From: Anammoximicrobium sp964486845
GTDB lineage: Bacteria; Planctomycetota; Planctomycetia; Pirellulales; Pirellulaceae
Assembly (NCBI GenBank): GCA_964486845.1
Contig: CAZAQY010000010.1
Coordinates: forward strand, 1-64,000
Reading direction: 5' to 3'
DNA length: 64,000 nucleotides
Within the stretch, counting starts at the first letter, position 1; the number at the start of each line of letters is the position of its first letter. Below, in pieces: positions 28,101 through 36,113 of this stretch. Both the position numbers and the translations under genes were made by a program. Below the pieces are notes generated by a model. It saw nothing but the letters and a program-made list of their open reading frames with translations. It searched no databases and was not told the origin of the DNA.

Positions 28101-28274
28101 GGGATCGAGGCGGAGACGTTCCGCAGACACTTGCTGGAGAAGTACGGCATCGGCGTGATTGCCGACGGCGAGCACGATATCCGCGTCGCTTTCTCGGCGG
28201 TCGACGAGGACCACTTGCAGGATCTGTACGATAGAATGGCGGCCACCGCCCGCGAACTGAACGAAATCAAGTAG
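25158..28274 (+). CDS. Fusion of GTP-type phosphoenolpyruvate carboxykinase with a class I/II aminotransferase
   Basis: 1038 residues in one uninterrupted frame from GTG 25158 with AGGAGG eleven bases before it. Residues 1 to about 592 are GTP-dependent PEPCK: FSMGPVGSPFSKIGVELTDS, the nucleotide loop AAFPSACGKTNLAMLIPP, IWTVGDDIAWMR, HPNSRFTAPLTQCPS, GVFVGATMASE, KIFHVNWFR and IGYVPTPDSLDL. Residues about 595-1038 are a PLP aminotransferase: LYFPKGILAQSAEAKEKAK, LNFPNNPTGYSVTKAE, VVINDDAYFGLFYEE, and DGPTKEEFVWGFRTG with the likely Schiff-base Lys. PEPCK interconverts oxaloacetate and PEP; an aspartate-type transaminase could supply oxaloacetate, so channelling is conceivable. Aminotransferase substrate is unknown. 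Confidence 0.88.
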   Translation: MKQHRELQEWVEEMARLCEPDQIVWIDGSEEEKDRLTQESMATGELLPLDQEKYPGCVYHRTAVNDVARTEDLTFICTTLEEDAGPTNNWMSPEEGYRRAGEIFKGSMRGRTMYVIPFSMGPVGSPFSKIGVELTDSIYVVLNMRIMTHVGKKVLKQLGPRGEFTKCLHGKAERDIKRRLILHFPEDNTIWSVGSGYGGNVLLGKKCLALRIASYLGRSEGWFAEHMLIMGMENPEGRVEYVAAAFPSACGKTNLAMLIPPEGLKVKGYRIWTVGDDIAWMRIDTDGRLWAINPERGFFGVAPGTNTKTNPNMIKTIRSNTIFTNVVLGKDGTVWWEGLDGAPPAGALDWQGRPWTPDAKDEKGNPVPGAHPNSRFTAPLTQCPSHSFRTEHHHGVPIAAIIFGGRRAHLAPLVYESFDWDHGVFVGATMASERTAAQFGKLGEVRRDPMAMLPFCGYHMGDYFDHWLNMGKRMTNPPKIFHVNWFRTDEEGNFLWPGFGENLRVIEWILNRCRGEGDAVKTPIGYVPTPDSLDLTGLDISRENLNKLFAVDRNDWYQETDGMASFFHQFGNRFPKTLWEQLDGLRLRLRAPLSLMQPGTELRPLAAELNEVIERENPHLFSMLSEFGKRLYFPKGILAQSAEAKEKAKRYDATIGIARENNKPMFLPSIMDFFPALGPGDTLAYAPATGRDDLRKKWREELLRKNPSLTKKSFSLPIVTCGVTHAISLIADLFVDKGDMVLMPDKFWENYELLFGVRYQAQLALYPFFSSVGGFNVEALRQALGTRAGSWKTILVLNFPNNPTGYSVTKAEAEAIVSVLGEAASDGRNLVVINDDAYFGLFYEEDVYRESLFARLAGIHERILAVKVDGPTKEEFVWGFRTGMLTFGARAFLSDQALYQALEKKVAGAIRSAVSNGPHVSQSVLSKAMASEGIGAEREEKRAILEARVKKVREILVAPQYAQLWEPYPFNSGYFMCLKLKGIEAETFRRHLLEKYGIGVIADGEHDIRVAFSAVDEDHLQDLYDRMAATARELNEIK

Positions 28275-28284
28275 CGTCTTCGTC

Positions 28285-28309
28285 GGTTGGGACTCCGTCC
28301 CGACCGGGT
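28285..28309. repeat. Palindromic repeat family 3, copy 1
   Basis: GGTTGGGACTCCGTCCCGACC then GGGT, an inverted repeat just after the fusion gene. A second copy is at 36121-36145. Confidence 0.65.
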
Positions 28310-28377
28310 AAGGACTCCGTCCCCACCTGCTCGGCCCATGGCCGCCAGCCGGCTCAATTGGCAGAAAGAGGAAACCG

Positions 28378-28659
28378 ATGACATTCTTTATGTTCGGCAA
28401 GTATTCCAGTGAAGCGATGGGCGAGATCAACGCCAAGCGGACCGCTGCAGCCCGCGATCTGATCGAGAAGCTGGGCGGGTCCATCAAGGCCATGTACGCC
28501 TTGTTGGGCCAGTACGACCTGGTGCTGATCGTCGAACTGCCCACGATGACCGATGCCATGAAAGCGGCGGTCGCGATGGGCCGTGAGACCGGCATCTCGT
28601 TCTGCACCGCGCCCGCCGTCACCGTGGCGGAATTCGACAAGCTGTTGGTCGAGACCTAA
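28378..28659 (+). CDS. GYD-domain protein
   Basis: 93 residues; ATG 28378 follows AGAGGA. The segment MFGKYSSEAMGEINAKR and GGSIKAMYALLGQYDLVLI with the GQYD motif places it in the GYD (dimeric alpha/beta barrel) family, whose function is mostly unknown. ETGISFCTAPAVTVAEFDKLL closes the ferredoxin-like fold. It lies about 100 bases after the PEPCK fusion and is followed by a terminator, so the two may form one unit. Confidence 0.8.
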   Translation: MTFFMFGKYSSEAMGEINAKRTAAARDLIEKLGGSIKAMYALLGQYDLVLIVELPTMTDAMKAAVAMGRETGISFCTAPAVTVAEFDKLLVET

Positions 28660-28674
28660 ACCGCGTCAAAAGGC

Positions 28675-28710
28675 AAGAAGCCCGACTTTTGCGCAAAATC
28701 CGGGCTTCTT
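28675..28710 (+). terminator. Intrinsic-type hairpin after GYD gene
   Basis: Arms AAGAAGCCCG and CGGGCTTCTT, with an inner palindrome TTTTGCGCAAAA. It could also serve trmL from the opposite side. Confidence 0.7.
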
Positions 28711-28766
28711 CAAACGGATTTCTCGGACCGCGAGAGGAAGTGCGTGCGGCCGGCTTGGCTCCCGGT

Positions 28767-29228
28767 CTAACTCGTCTGCCGCCGCGCTTCGTAAGCGGCG
28801 ATGGCCACAGCGCAGGCTAGGTTCAGGCTGCGAGCTTCTTCCCGCGTGGGGATCCGTAACGCGCGGTCGCCGGCGGCCTGCAGCAGAGACGGCGGCAAGC
28901 CTTGGGTTTCACTGCCGAACACCAATACGTCGCCAACCTGAAACGCGGCCGTCGTGTACAGCCGCCCGGCGGTCTTGGTGAACAGCCACGGTTCGCGTTC
29001 CGGTAGCCGCTGGCGCAGCGCCGCCCAATCATCGACAACCTCCCAATCCAAGTGCTGCCAGTAGTCCAGCCCGGCGCGGCGCAGGTGCCGCTGGTCCATG
29101 CGGAACCCCAACGGGCGCACCAGCCACAGCTTGGCGCCGATCGCCACACAGGTGCGGCCGATATTGCCCGCGTTCTGCGGAATCTCCGGCTGGTACAGGA
29201 CGATGTGCAGCAGAGGTGGGTCACGCAT
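28767..29228 (-). CDS. trmL: tRNA (cytidine(34)-2'-O)-methyltransferase
   Basis: 153 residues of the SPOUT superfamily, typical TrmL length. Motifs HIVLYQPEIPQNAGNIGRTC, KLWLVRPLGF, DVLVFGSETQGLPPSLL and SLNLACAVAIAAYEA give the knotted SAM-binding core. It methylates the ribose of the wobble base in tRNA-Leu. Start ATG 29228 gives the family N-terminus; a TTG at 29255 adds nine residues and cannot be excluded. Gene is convergent with the GYD gene. Confidence 0.92.
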   Translation of the reverse strand: MRDPPLLHIVLYQPEIPQNAGNIGRTCVAIGAKLWLVRPLGFRMDQRHLRRAGLDYWQHLDWEVVDDWAALRQRLPEREPWLFTKTAGRLYTTAAFQVGDVLVFGSETQGLPPSLLQAAGDRALRIPTREEARSLNLACAVAIAAYEARRQTS

Positions 29229-29405
29229 GCCAGGAGGTCCTACCGCGAAATCCAAATCTCCAACGCCTGGACGTTCTACCTTTCCCGCACGGAACGATCA
29301 AGAGCGGTGCGGTTCAAGCTGCTCGGTCCATGCCACGAGGCGTGATGGACGGCTTCCCGCGTTCTTGCTCAACCCCTTTTCCGAAGCCCCCTTCCTTCGC
29401 CAATC

Positions 29406-29435
29406 TTGACAGCCGCGTCCGGGCGGTGGTACGTT
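29406..29435 (+). promoter_or_regulatory. Possible promoter of the sigma factor-kinase pair
   Basis: A perfect TTGACA, 18 bases, then TACGTT (weak -10), about 46 bases before the sigma-factor ATG. Confidence 0.35.
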
Positions 29436-29481
29436 GTCGATGCGGACGACACGACCTTGGCGTCAACGGCAAAACGATATC

Positions 29482-30093
29482 ATGATCATGGCGTGCGACA
29501 CGAGCAGTGATTTGACTCGCGCAATGGCAGGCGATGCCGATGCCCTAACGAGACTCCTCGAACAGCATGGTCCTGAAGTCCGGAAAACGATCAGGAACCG
29601 AATTCCACGGCAAATGCAGTCGGTGTTGTCCGAGGACGACGTGATGCAGGAGACGTATGCCGACGTCTTCCTCTCGTTCCGTAACCTGGATATCAGAGGG
29701 TCGTTCACGGCCTGGCTGCAACAGATCGCCAGGAACAATTTGCGGGACGCCATCCGGTGCTTTCGAGCGGAACGCCGAGGCGGTCACCGGCGCCACGCCA
29801 CGGCGGAGCGGGACGAAGATGGTCTGTCCTTGCTGTTGGACCTGGTGACGGATGGGGGCACGACACCCAGCTGCGGGGCCATGCGACACGAATGGCAGGA
29901 CACCTTGCAGCGCACCCTGGCGGAACTGCCGGACGCGTACCGCGAGGTGCTGCGGTTGTACGACCTGGAATTCCTCGATGCCGACCAGGTTGGCCGGCGG
30001 TTGGGGTGTTCTTCCGGGGCGGTCTACATGCGGCGTTCGCGGGCCCTGGCGATGCTCCGTGGACTCCTGGCCGGTTTCTCCCACTATCTCTAA
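29482..30093 (+). CDS. ECF RNA polymerase sigma factor
   Basis: 203 residues. Region 2 is EDDVMQETYADVFLSFRN followed by FTAWLQQIARNNLRDAI; region 4 is LAELPDAYREVLRLYDLEF, then DADQVGRRLGCSSGAVYMRR, the helix-turn-helix for the -35 element. Start at 29482 (MIMACDTSS) or 29488. It is followed 39 bases later by a WD40 Ser/Thr kinase, the arrangement of planctomycete ECF groups that lack an anti-sigma factor and are thought to be controlled by the neighbouring kinase. Confidence 0.9.
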   Translation: MIMACDTSSDLTRAMAGDADALTRLLEQHGPEVRKTIRNRIPRQMQSVLSEDDVMQETYADVFLSFRNLDIRGSFTAWLQQIARNNLRDAIRCFRAERRGGHRRHATAERDEDGLSLLLDLVTDGGTTPSCGAMRHEWQDTLQRTLAELPDAYREVLRLYDLEFLDADQVGRRLGCSSGAVYMRRSRALAMLRGLLAGFSHYL

Positions 30094-30132
30094 TCCCGCA
30101 GGCGCCGTGCCCGCGCTCAGCGCAGAAAAAAG

Positions 30133-33100
30133 ATGGCGAACCAGCCTCCGCCAGATCCGGACTCCGCGACCCCCGACAGCGACGCGGCGCGCGAGTCGGC
30201 GCTGATCGAAGCGGCTCGCCGGCAGGCGTCTGGCCCCACAGGTCAGCCGTTGGGGACGCCGGTTGGCACCGCGACGCGGGAAGACTCGGGGGCTCCGCCC
30301 ACCATCGGCCGCTATCGGATCCAACGGCGAATCGGGGGCGGCGGGATGGGAACGGTGTTCGAGGCGGTTCAGGATGCGCCGCAACGGACGGTGGCCGTCA
30401 AGGTGCTCCATGCCGGCACGATGAACGCCCGCGCGATGCGCCGCTTCGAGCTGGAAACGCACGTCCTGGCTCGGCTGCAGCATCCAGGCATCGCTCAGAT
30501 CTACGAAGCCGGCGTGTTCGAGACGCCCAGCGGCCCCCATCCGTACTTTGCCATGGAGTTCGTGGAGGGCCGACAGCTCAAGCAGCACGCGGATTCGCGA
30601 GACCTGAGCGCGCATCAGCGGCTGGAACTGATCGCCCGCGTCTGCGATGCCGTGCAGCACGCTCACGTCAAAGGCGTGATCCACCGGGACCTCAAGCCAG
30701 CAAACATCCTGGTCACGCGAGACGGAGCGCCGAAGGTGCTCGATTTCGGCGTCGCCCGAGCGACCGGCTTGGATCTTTCGACAATCACGCTCCGCAGCCG
30801 GCACGGCGAGCCCGTGGGGACTGTGCCCTACATGAGTCCCGAACAAGCCGCCGGTGTCCCCGAGGACATCGACACGCGCAGCGATATCTATGCGCTGGGC
30901 GTGATCTGCTACGAGTTGCTGGCGGACCGGCATCCGCTTCCCTTGGCCGGCGTGCCTTTGTCGCGAGCGTTGCACATCATCGCCGAACATCAGCCGGCAG
31001 CTTTGGGCGCCGTCGATCGCACGTTCCGGGGCGACGTCGAGACCATGGTGGCCAAGGCCATGGACAAGGACCGCGAGCGGCGGTACCAATCGGCGGCGGA
31101 CTTTGCGGCCGATATCCGCCGCTACCTGCGCGGCGAGCCGATTCAGGCCCGGCCGGTGGGGCGCGCCGAACGGCTGTGGCGCTGGTGCCGGCGGGAACCG
31201 CGCATCGCGGCGCTGACGGCGTCGCTGCTGTTGCTGCTGGTGGCCCTGGCCCTGGGTTCGGCATGGGCCAGCCTGAAGATCGCCGCCGCCCGGCGGGCCG
31301 AGCAGTACGCCCTGCAGCGGAGCGAACGCGTCAGCGAGCAGCGGCGGCGCGATTTGTACAAGTCCCAAATGGCGCTGGCGATGCAGGCCTTCGAACAGCA
31401 CGACACGCCGACGGTGCTGAGTCTGCTCGAGGCACAGCGGCCGCTGGCGGGCCAGGCCGATCTGCGCGGCTTCGAATGGCATTACCTCTGGCGGCAGCTG
31501 CACGGCGACCGGCTCACGCGGTGCGGTCACAACGCGAGCGTCGTGTCGTTGGCGTTTTCGCCGGACGGCCGGTGGGCGGCCAGCGGCGGCGCGGACGGCG
31601 CGGTTTCCCTCTGGGATGCGGCGGCGTGGAAACGCCGGGCCATCTTCGCGGCGCATGTGGGGCCGGTGCATGCCGTCGCGTTTCGTCCGGGGGGCACCGT
31701 CCTGGTGACCGGGGGAGCCGACGGTTTCGTCCGGCTGTGGGACGTAGCCACAGGACGCCTTGTGCGAAGCCTGTCCGGCGGCAGCGTCCCGGTTCAGTGC
31801 CTGGCTTTCGAGGCCCACGGTCAGCGTCTGGCCTGGGGCGGCGGCGTCATCAACCGCATGCTTCCCCGCATGCAAGACCGGCCCGGAGAGATCTACGTCT
31901 GGAGTCCCGACGCCGACGAGGAGCCCCGCCGAATCGCGGTTCTTTCCGACCCAGTGGTTCAACTCGCCTTCCTGCCGCAGCGGCCGGAGCTGGTGGGCGT
32001 GACTTGGGGAGCCGCCGTACAGCGTTGGCAAATCGAGAACGTCCAGCCCATCGAAACGCCGGCGCCATCGGTGGCGGGGAGCATGGCCCTGGCCGTCTCG
32101 CCCGACGGTGCGCGGGCCGCGGTGGGCGTCCGTGGCGGCGAGTTGGCCATCTGTGAAACCGGCTCGTGGGACGTCCAGTGCCGCGTTCCTGTTGCCAACG
32201 CGGCCGCCGTGGCTTTTTCGCCGGACGGCCAAATTCTGGCGGTCGCGAATACCGACGATGGCAGCGTCTCTTTGCGGGATGCCCAGACCGGTCGGGATAT
32301 CGATCTGCTCCGCGGCCACCGCAGCCACGTGAACGCGCTGGCCTTTTCCGCCGCGAAAAACGAACTGGTCTCTGCCGGCAGCGATGGCACGCTGCGGGTC
32401 TGGGACTTGACTCGCCGCCATCGCGGACTGCGGATTGCGGCCCACGAGAAAGAAGTCGCCGATCTCGCCTTTACGCCCGACGGAACGGGGCTGATCACCG
32501 CCGGCCGGGACGGCAAGGTGCGCGTCTGGGACGCGCTGTGCGGTCAGCCGTTGGCGCAGTTCGGATCGGGACGGGACTGGTGCGAGTCCTTGACCGTCTT
32601 TCGCGGCGGCAGGAAGCTCGCGTTTTCTCAGCGCACGCTCGTTCAGATTCTGGACATCGGCTCGAGACAATGCCTCACGCTGGGCGGTTTTCCGGGCGTG
32701 GTCCACGCCGTCGCGGCGTCGCCGGACGGCCGTTACCTGGCCGTTGGCGGCGCAACCACGCTGGTGCCCGGTGGATGCGGACTGAAGGTCTTTTCGGCTG
32801 ACGATTGGCACGCGTGCTGGGGGCGCCAATTTTCCGGTCAGGAAGTCCGTTCGTTGGCCTTCTCGCCGGAGGCCACGCGACTGGCGATCGGCGGGACACA
32901 GGGCGAGGTCTGGTTGCTGGACGCGGCGGACGGGAGCGAATTAGCGTGTTGGACTCACACCGGCTGGATCGAAGCGTTGGCCTTTTCGCCGGACGGCCGG
33001 TATCTCGCCGCCGGCTCGTGGCCGCAGGACCAGCCCCTGGCCGAACCGGTGACGGTGCGAGTCTGGGACGTGGCTGGCGGCGGCATCCGCTACGACCTGC

Positions 33101-33948
33101 CCGGACATCGCCACGCGGCGTGCTCGCTGGCGTTTTCCCCGGACGGCGCTTTGCTGGCCAGCGGCGGCGGCAACGGCGTCGTGCGGCTGTGGGACCTGGT
33201 GGATGGAACGTTACGAGCGACGTTTCGGATGCCGCACGACGGATGGGTCCTCGGCCTGGCCTTCTCGCCTTCCGGGCGCCGTTTGGCCTGTACCAGCGCC
33301 ACGGCGACCGAAGCTGGGCAAGTCGTGATGCTGGAAACGGACGAAGAGCCCCAGGTCAGCGCAGCAGCCCCGACAGAGAACGCGGGACCGCCGAGTGACT
33401 TCAGCGCGGAAGGACGACCGTTATGGGATTCCCCGCAACAGCAACTGGTCGTGCTCACGGGCGACGACTCGGATCAGCCCAGTGTCTTCACCACGCGTCC
33501 GCCTGAATCGCGGTCTGTCCTGCGGACCATCGCCGGCCCGCGCGGGGAGCCGCGGCAAGCCGTAGCCGTGTATTTCTACCGCGAGTGGGACCTCGTCTCC
33601 GAACCGGCCCACACGGCGTTGGTCGAGTACCCACTCACGCTGCCCCCCAACTCCTCCGCCCAACTCCGCGTCACCCTGGCCTTCGAGAATCCGTGGGGCA
33701 AAGACGAGCAGCTCGCGGGGGACGTGAACTGGTTCGTGCGCGTACGTCGCGGCGATTCCCCCGCGGGCGAACTGGGCCAAATCGTCTTTCATGCCCACAG
33801 CCAGCGCTCGATCTGGCAGCCGGCGATCGTCGACCTGAGCGATTTCGCCGGCCGACGCATCTGGCTCCAACTGGTCGTCCCACCCGATCGAGGCGCAAAT
33901 CGCGTGTACTGGGTCGAACCCGTCCTGAGCTTCGTCAAGAAAAACTGA
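30133..33948 (+). CDS. Membrane Ser/Thr protein kinase with WD40 repeats and a C-terminal beta-sandwich-like domain
   Basis: 1271 residues. Kinase domain about 57-335: IGGGGMGTVFEA, VAVKVL, IHRDLKPANILV, VLDFGVAR, GTVPYMSPEQAAG, all catalytic residues present. One membrane helix near 358-380 (AALTASLLLLLVALALGSAW). From about 463 to 1065 there are many WD40 blades (VVSLAFSPDGRWAASGGADG, VRLWDVATG, VRLWDLVDG). The last 150 residues (VAVYFYREWDLVSEPAHTAL, RSIWQPAIVDLSDFAGRRIW) form a distinct Trp-rich, probably beta-sandwich domain not usual in this group. The WD40 part likely senses a ligand or partner, with the kinase inside. Phosphorylation of the adjacent sigma factor is inferred. Confidence 0.9.
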   Translation: MANQPPPDPDSATPDSDAARESALIEAARRQASGPTGQPLGTPVGTATREDSGAPPTIGRYRIQRRIGGGGMGTVFEAVQDAPQRTVAVKVLHAGTMNARAMRRFELETHVLARLQHPGIAQIYEAGVFETPSGPHPYFAMEFVEGRQLKQHADSRDLSAHQRLELIARVCDAVQHAHVKGVIHRDLKPANILVTRDGAPKVLDFGVARATGLDLSTITLRSRHGEPVGTVPYMSPEQAAGVPEDIDTRSDIYALGVICYELLADRHPLPLAGVPLSRALHIIAEHQPAALGAVDRTFRGDVETMVAKAMDKDRERRYQSAADFAADIRRYLRGEPIQARPVGRAERLWRWCRREPRIAALTASLLLLLVALALGSAWASLKIAAARRAEQYALQRSERVSEQRRRDLYKSQMALAMQAFEQHDTPTVLSLLEAQRPLAGQADLRGFEWHYLWRQLHGDRLTRCGHNASVVSLAFSPDGRWAASGGADGAVSLWDAAAWKRRAIFAAHVGPVHAVAFRPGGTVLVTGGADGFVRLWDVATGRLVRSLSGGSVPVQCLAFEAHGQRLAWGGGVINRMLPRMQDRPGEIYVWSPDADEEPRRIAVLSDPVVQLAFLPQRPELVGVTWGAAVQRWQIENVQPIETPAPSVAGSMALAVSPDGARAAVGVRGGELAICETGSWDVQCRVPVANAAAVAFSPDGQILAVANTDDGSVSLRDAQTGRDIDLLRGHRSHVNALAFSAAKNELVSAGSDGTLRVWDLTRRHRGLRIAAHEKEVADLAFTPDGTGLITAGRDGKVRVWDALCGQPLAQFGSGRDWCESLTVFRGGRKLAFSQRTLVQILDIGSRQCLTLGGFPGVVHAVAASPDGRYLAVGGATTLVPGGCGLKVFSADDWHACWGRQFSGQEVRSLAFSPEATRLAIGGTQGEVWLLDAADGSELACWTHTGWIEALAFSPDGRYLAAGSWPQDQPLAEPVTVRVWDVAGGGIRYDLPGHRHAACSLAFSPDGALLASGGGNGVVRLWDLVDGTLRATFRMPHDGWVLGLAFSPSGRRLACTSATATEAGQVVMLETDEEPQVSAAAPTENAGPPSDFSAEGRPLWDSPQQQLVVLTGDDSDQPSVFTTRPPESRSVLRTIAGPRGEPRQAVAVYFYREWDLVSEPAHTALVEYPLTLPPNSSAQLRVTLAFENPWGKDEQLAGDVNWFVRVRRGDSPAGELGQIVFHAHSQRSIWQPAIVDLSDFAGRRIWLQLVVPPDRGANRVYWVEPVLSFVKKN

Positions 33949-34159
33949 CGAAAACACCAAAAACGCGTGAGTGGGCGGGCATTCTTTTCGCCTAGTGCTA
34001 ATACACGAAGCCTTCGAGCAACCCATCCGTAGTCGTCTTCCGATGGATTCGGTTCGCTCCGATGGCGCGAGTGGGTGAATTCCGTGTTTCGATGTCGTTT
34101 CTTGACCGCTGGCCACTAAGCGATCGTGGTGACTCCTGAGATTCGGCGAAGGAGGGACA

Positions 34160-34531
34160 ATGAGATTTCGCAGCCGGACGTTTTTTGTTCTGGTTTTCCT
34201 GCTCTACCCTGGGTGCGATTTGCTCAGTCTTCCCAGGGCGACCCTCGAAAACTATGAGCGGATACAGGTTGGAATGTACGAGGAAGAGGTGCTGGAGATC
34301 CTGGGCACGCCGGGAAACAAGAACTATGTAGAACGACTTGTCGTGGGCGACACCGTAACGATCCGTTGGCCCATGGAGCAGGATGACCGAACCATCGAAA
34401 TCCGCTTTCTCAGGGACCCACTTTTGAGGGCGGTCGTCAAGGAGAAACGGATTAGGGATGCCGAAAGCAAGCAGCAACCTCCGGCCCAGTCAGCGGACGA
34501 GGACGCGGCATCCAAGCCTGCACTGCCTTGA
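34160..34531 (+). CDS. Lipoprotein with SmpA/OmlA (BamE)-like domain
   Basis: 123 residues; ATG 34160 with a strong AAGGAGGG site. The leader FFVLVFLLYPGC ends in a lipobox-like Cys19. YERIQVGMYEEEVLEILGTPG is the SmpA/OmlA pattern (GM..xxVxxxLGxP), followed by a beta-rich part (TVTIRWPMEQDDRTIEIRF). Such modules occur in outer-membrane lipoproteins and in small planctomycete proteins. It starts a run of three small genes after the kinase. Confidence 0.65.
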   Translation: MRFRSRTFFVLVFLLYPGCDLLSLPRATLENYERIQVGMYEEEVLEILGTPGNKNYVERLVVGDTVTIRWPMEQDDRTIEIRFLRDPLLRAVVKEKRIRDAESKQQPPAQSADEDAASKPALP

Positions 34532-34597
34532 GTTCGTACAATTCCACGTCCGAGTTTGAAATCAAGTGCTTCCGTGTAGTTACAGGATGACCGCGCG

Positions 34598-35251
34598 ATG
34601 TCCGTTGTATCAGGTCCCGGCCGTCCGCGAGGTTCGGCAACGTGTCCGATGTGCGAATCGCCGCTGAAGAATGATGGTGCCTGTCCGGTTTGCGGATACG
34701 GCGCGGCGACGAGCCGAAAACTGGCCATGTCGGAGATGCCTCGGATACCAGCGTCAAGGAGCCAGGAGGAGAACGAGGCAGACGGCGATACCTTTGACGC
34801 CTGGTTTCGCAGTCGGTTCGGTCCAAACTTCTGGGTAAACGCGGCGTACGTTGGCTCGGTGATCCTGCTGGGAATCGTTGCCCTCCTAGTGGTCATGCAT
34901 CTCCGATCGCAACTTGCCTTGCGCAGGTCTCACCAACGGATCGATCACGTCATCGAACTGGCCGCTAGAGTCAGAGCGCTCAGCTTCCGGGATCGCGGGA
35001 TGGATACGATGGCGGCGTGGCAGACGGCGGGCCGGGAGTTGTCTGCGGAACTGCCGGCACTGCCTTCGTATATCGCCCGCCTGGACAGGCAACCGGAGAA
35101 CGCGGCAAAGGAAAAAAAAGGCTGGGTCACCTCTCTGATTCCCTTCTTGCCGGCCGATGCGGATCTAATGCCGCTGGAGGAAGTGCCTCGTACGTCATTC
35201 GCCTATGAAGCAATCCGAAGGCGACTTGCATCGTCCGGACCCAAGGAATGA
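34598..35251 (+). CDS. Zinc-ribbon membrane protein
   Basis: 217 residues. Two CxxC pairs near the N-terminus (CPMC at about 16, CPVC at about 29) form a zinc ribbon. A motif DTFDAWFRSRFG follows, then one membrane helix near residues 82-102 (YVGSVILLGIVALLVVMHL), then a helical extra-membrane part. Function unknown. Its architecture matches the next gene (zinc ribbon, F-x-x-W-F motif, membrane helix), suggesting duplication. AGGA lies upstream of the ATG. Confidence 0.6.
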   Translation: MSVVSGPGRPRGSATCPMCESPLKNDGACPVCGYGAATSRKLAMSEMPRIPASRSQEENEADGDTFDAWFRSRFGPNFWVNAAYVGSVILLGIVALLVVMHLRSQLALRRSHQRIDHVIELAARVRALSFRDRGMDTMAAWQTAGRELSAELPALPSYIARLDRQPENAAKEKKGWVTSLIPFLPADADLMPLEEVPRTSFAYEAIRRRLASSGPKE

Positions 35252-35344
35252 CAAGTACGCCGATCGGCCGTGAACCAGAGCAGTCACGGTTCGCCAGTTC
35301 TTCCTGGGAAAGCTCTGTGAGAGAATTGCCGAGGAGTCATTGCC

Positions 35345-36034
35345 ATGTCGCAGATCGTGACCTGTGCCTGTGGGCAACGTTTTCGGGCCGAAGACCATTT
35401 GACGGGCAAACGCGTCAAGTGCCCCAAATGCGGTGGCGTGCTTGTTGTCCCCCAGAGAGCGGCGGAGAAGGAACAGGCCCCTGGTTTTTCCGACTGGTTC
35501 GACGAAGCGTTGGCGGATGCGAAGAAATCGGCAAAGCCAGCCCCTCCGCCCGCTCCCATACGACCCACGGCTGAACGCGAGGTGGTGTCGGCGGCCCTGG
35601 CCAGCGTCAAACGCGAGGCGGCAGACCGGTACGAAGAGTTGACGGAACTGCGGCGGACCCGGCGGCTGTATCTCACCCTGCAATTCGCCTTCGGTTTGCC
35701 AGGGCTGATCCTGATGTCCAGTCCACACCGGGAGTTGAACTCCTTCGGGTACATTCTCCTCGTGGTTGGGTTCGTCTATGTGGCCAAGTTCAAAGGGCAC
35801 AGCGGCGTCAAGGGCCTGTGGGCGCTGGTGCCGTGTCTGGGCGCACTCATCGTTTTGTTGTTGGACGACGACTTGGGTCAGGAGATCCGCGCCAGAGAGA
35901 AACAAGTTCAGGCCGCCGCGGTAGCGCCGCCGCACGACCCGCTGGAGAAGAGACTGCTCAGGCTTGCGATCTCGGCTGCCATCATCGTGGGGGCCACCGT
36001 TCTGGCATTGCTGCTCGCGGCACCTGGCAAGTAG
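35345..36034 (+). CDS. Zinc-ribbon membrane protein, relative of the preceding gene
   Basis: 229 residues. The N-terminus has CACGQRF and CPKCGG (four Cys, MJ0042-like zinc ribbon), then GFSDWFDEALADAKKS, a Pro-rich linker, an amphipathic helix (REAADRYEELTELRRTRRLY), and three or four hydrophobic segments (LQFAFGLPGLILM, YILLVVGFVYVAKF, LWALVPCLGALIVLLL, AISAAIIVGATVLALLLA). Function unknown. A strong terminator follows directly, closing the block that begins with the ECF sigma factor. Confidence 0.6.
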   Translation: MSQIVTCACGQRFRAEDHLTGKRVKCPKCGGVLVVPQRAAEKEQAPGFSDWFDEALADAKKSAKPAPPPAPIRPTAEREVVSAALASVKREAADRYEELTELRRTRRLYLTLQFAFGLPGLILMSSPHRELNSFGYILLVVGFVYVAKFKGHSGVKGLWALVPCLGALIVLLLDDDLGQEIRAREKQVQAAAVAPPHDPLEKRLLRLAISAAIIVGATVLALLLAAPGK

Positions 36035-36041
36035 CCTTTCC

Positions 36042-36085
36042 AAAAGGGCGCAGGACCCTTGGATTTAAGGGTCCTGCACCCTTTT
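36042..36085 (+). terminator. Strong hairpin terminator
   Basis: Arms AAAAGGGCGCAGGACCCTT and AAGGGTCCTGCACCCTTTT with a six-base loop, eight bases after the zinc-ribbon gene stop; symmetric A and T ends let it work from both sides. Confidence 0.8.
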
Positions 36086-36113
36086 CGAGTCTTCGTCCTT
36101 AGGATGCGCGCAT

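Noticed and set aside
25140..28640. 1166-codon open frame on the minus strand
   Set aside because: Antisense shadow of the PEPCK-aminotransferase gene; His/Gln/Arg-rich composition and no family motif.
29545..32829. 1094-codon open frame on the minus strand
   Set aside because: Antisense to the sigma factor and kinase genes, which have clear motifs.
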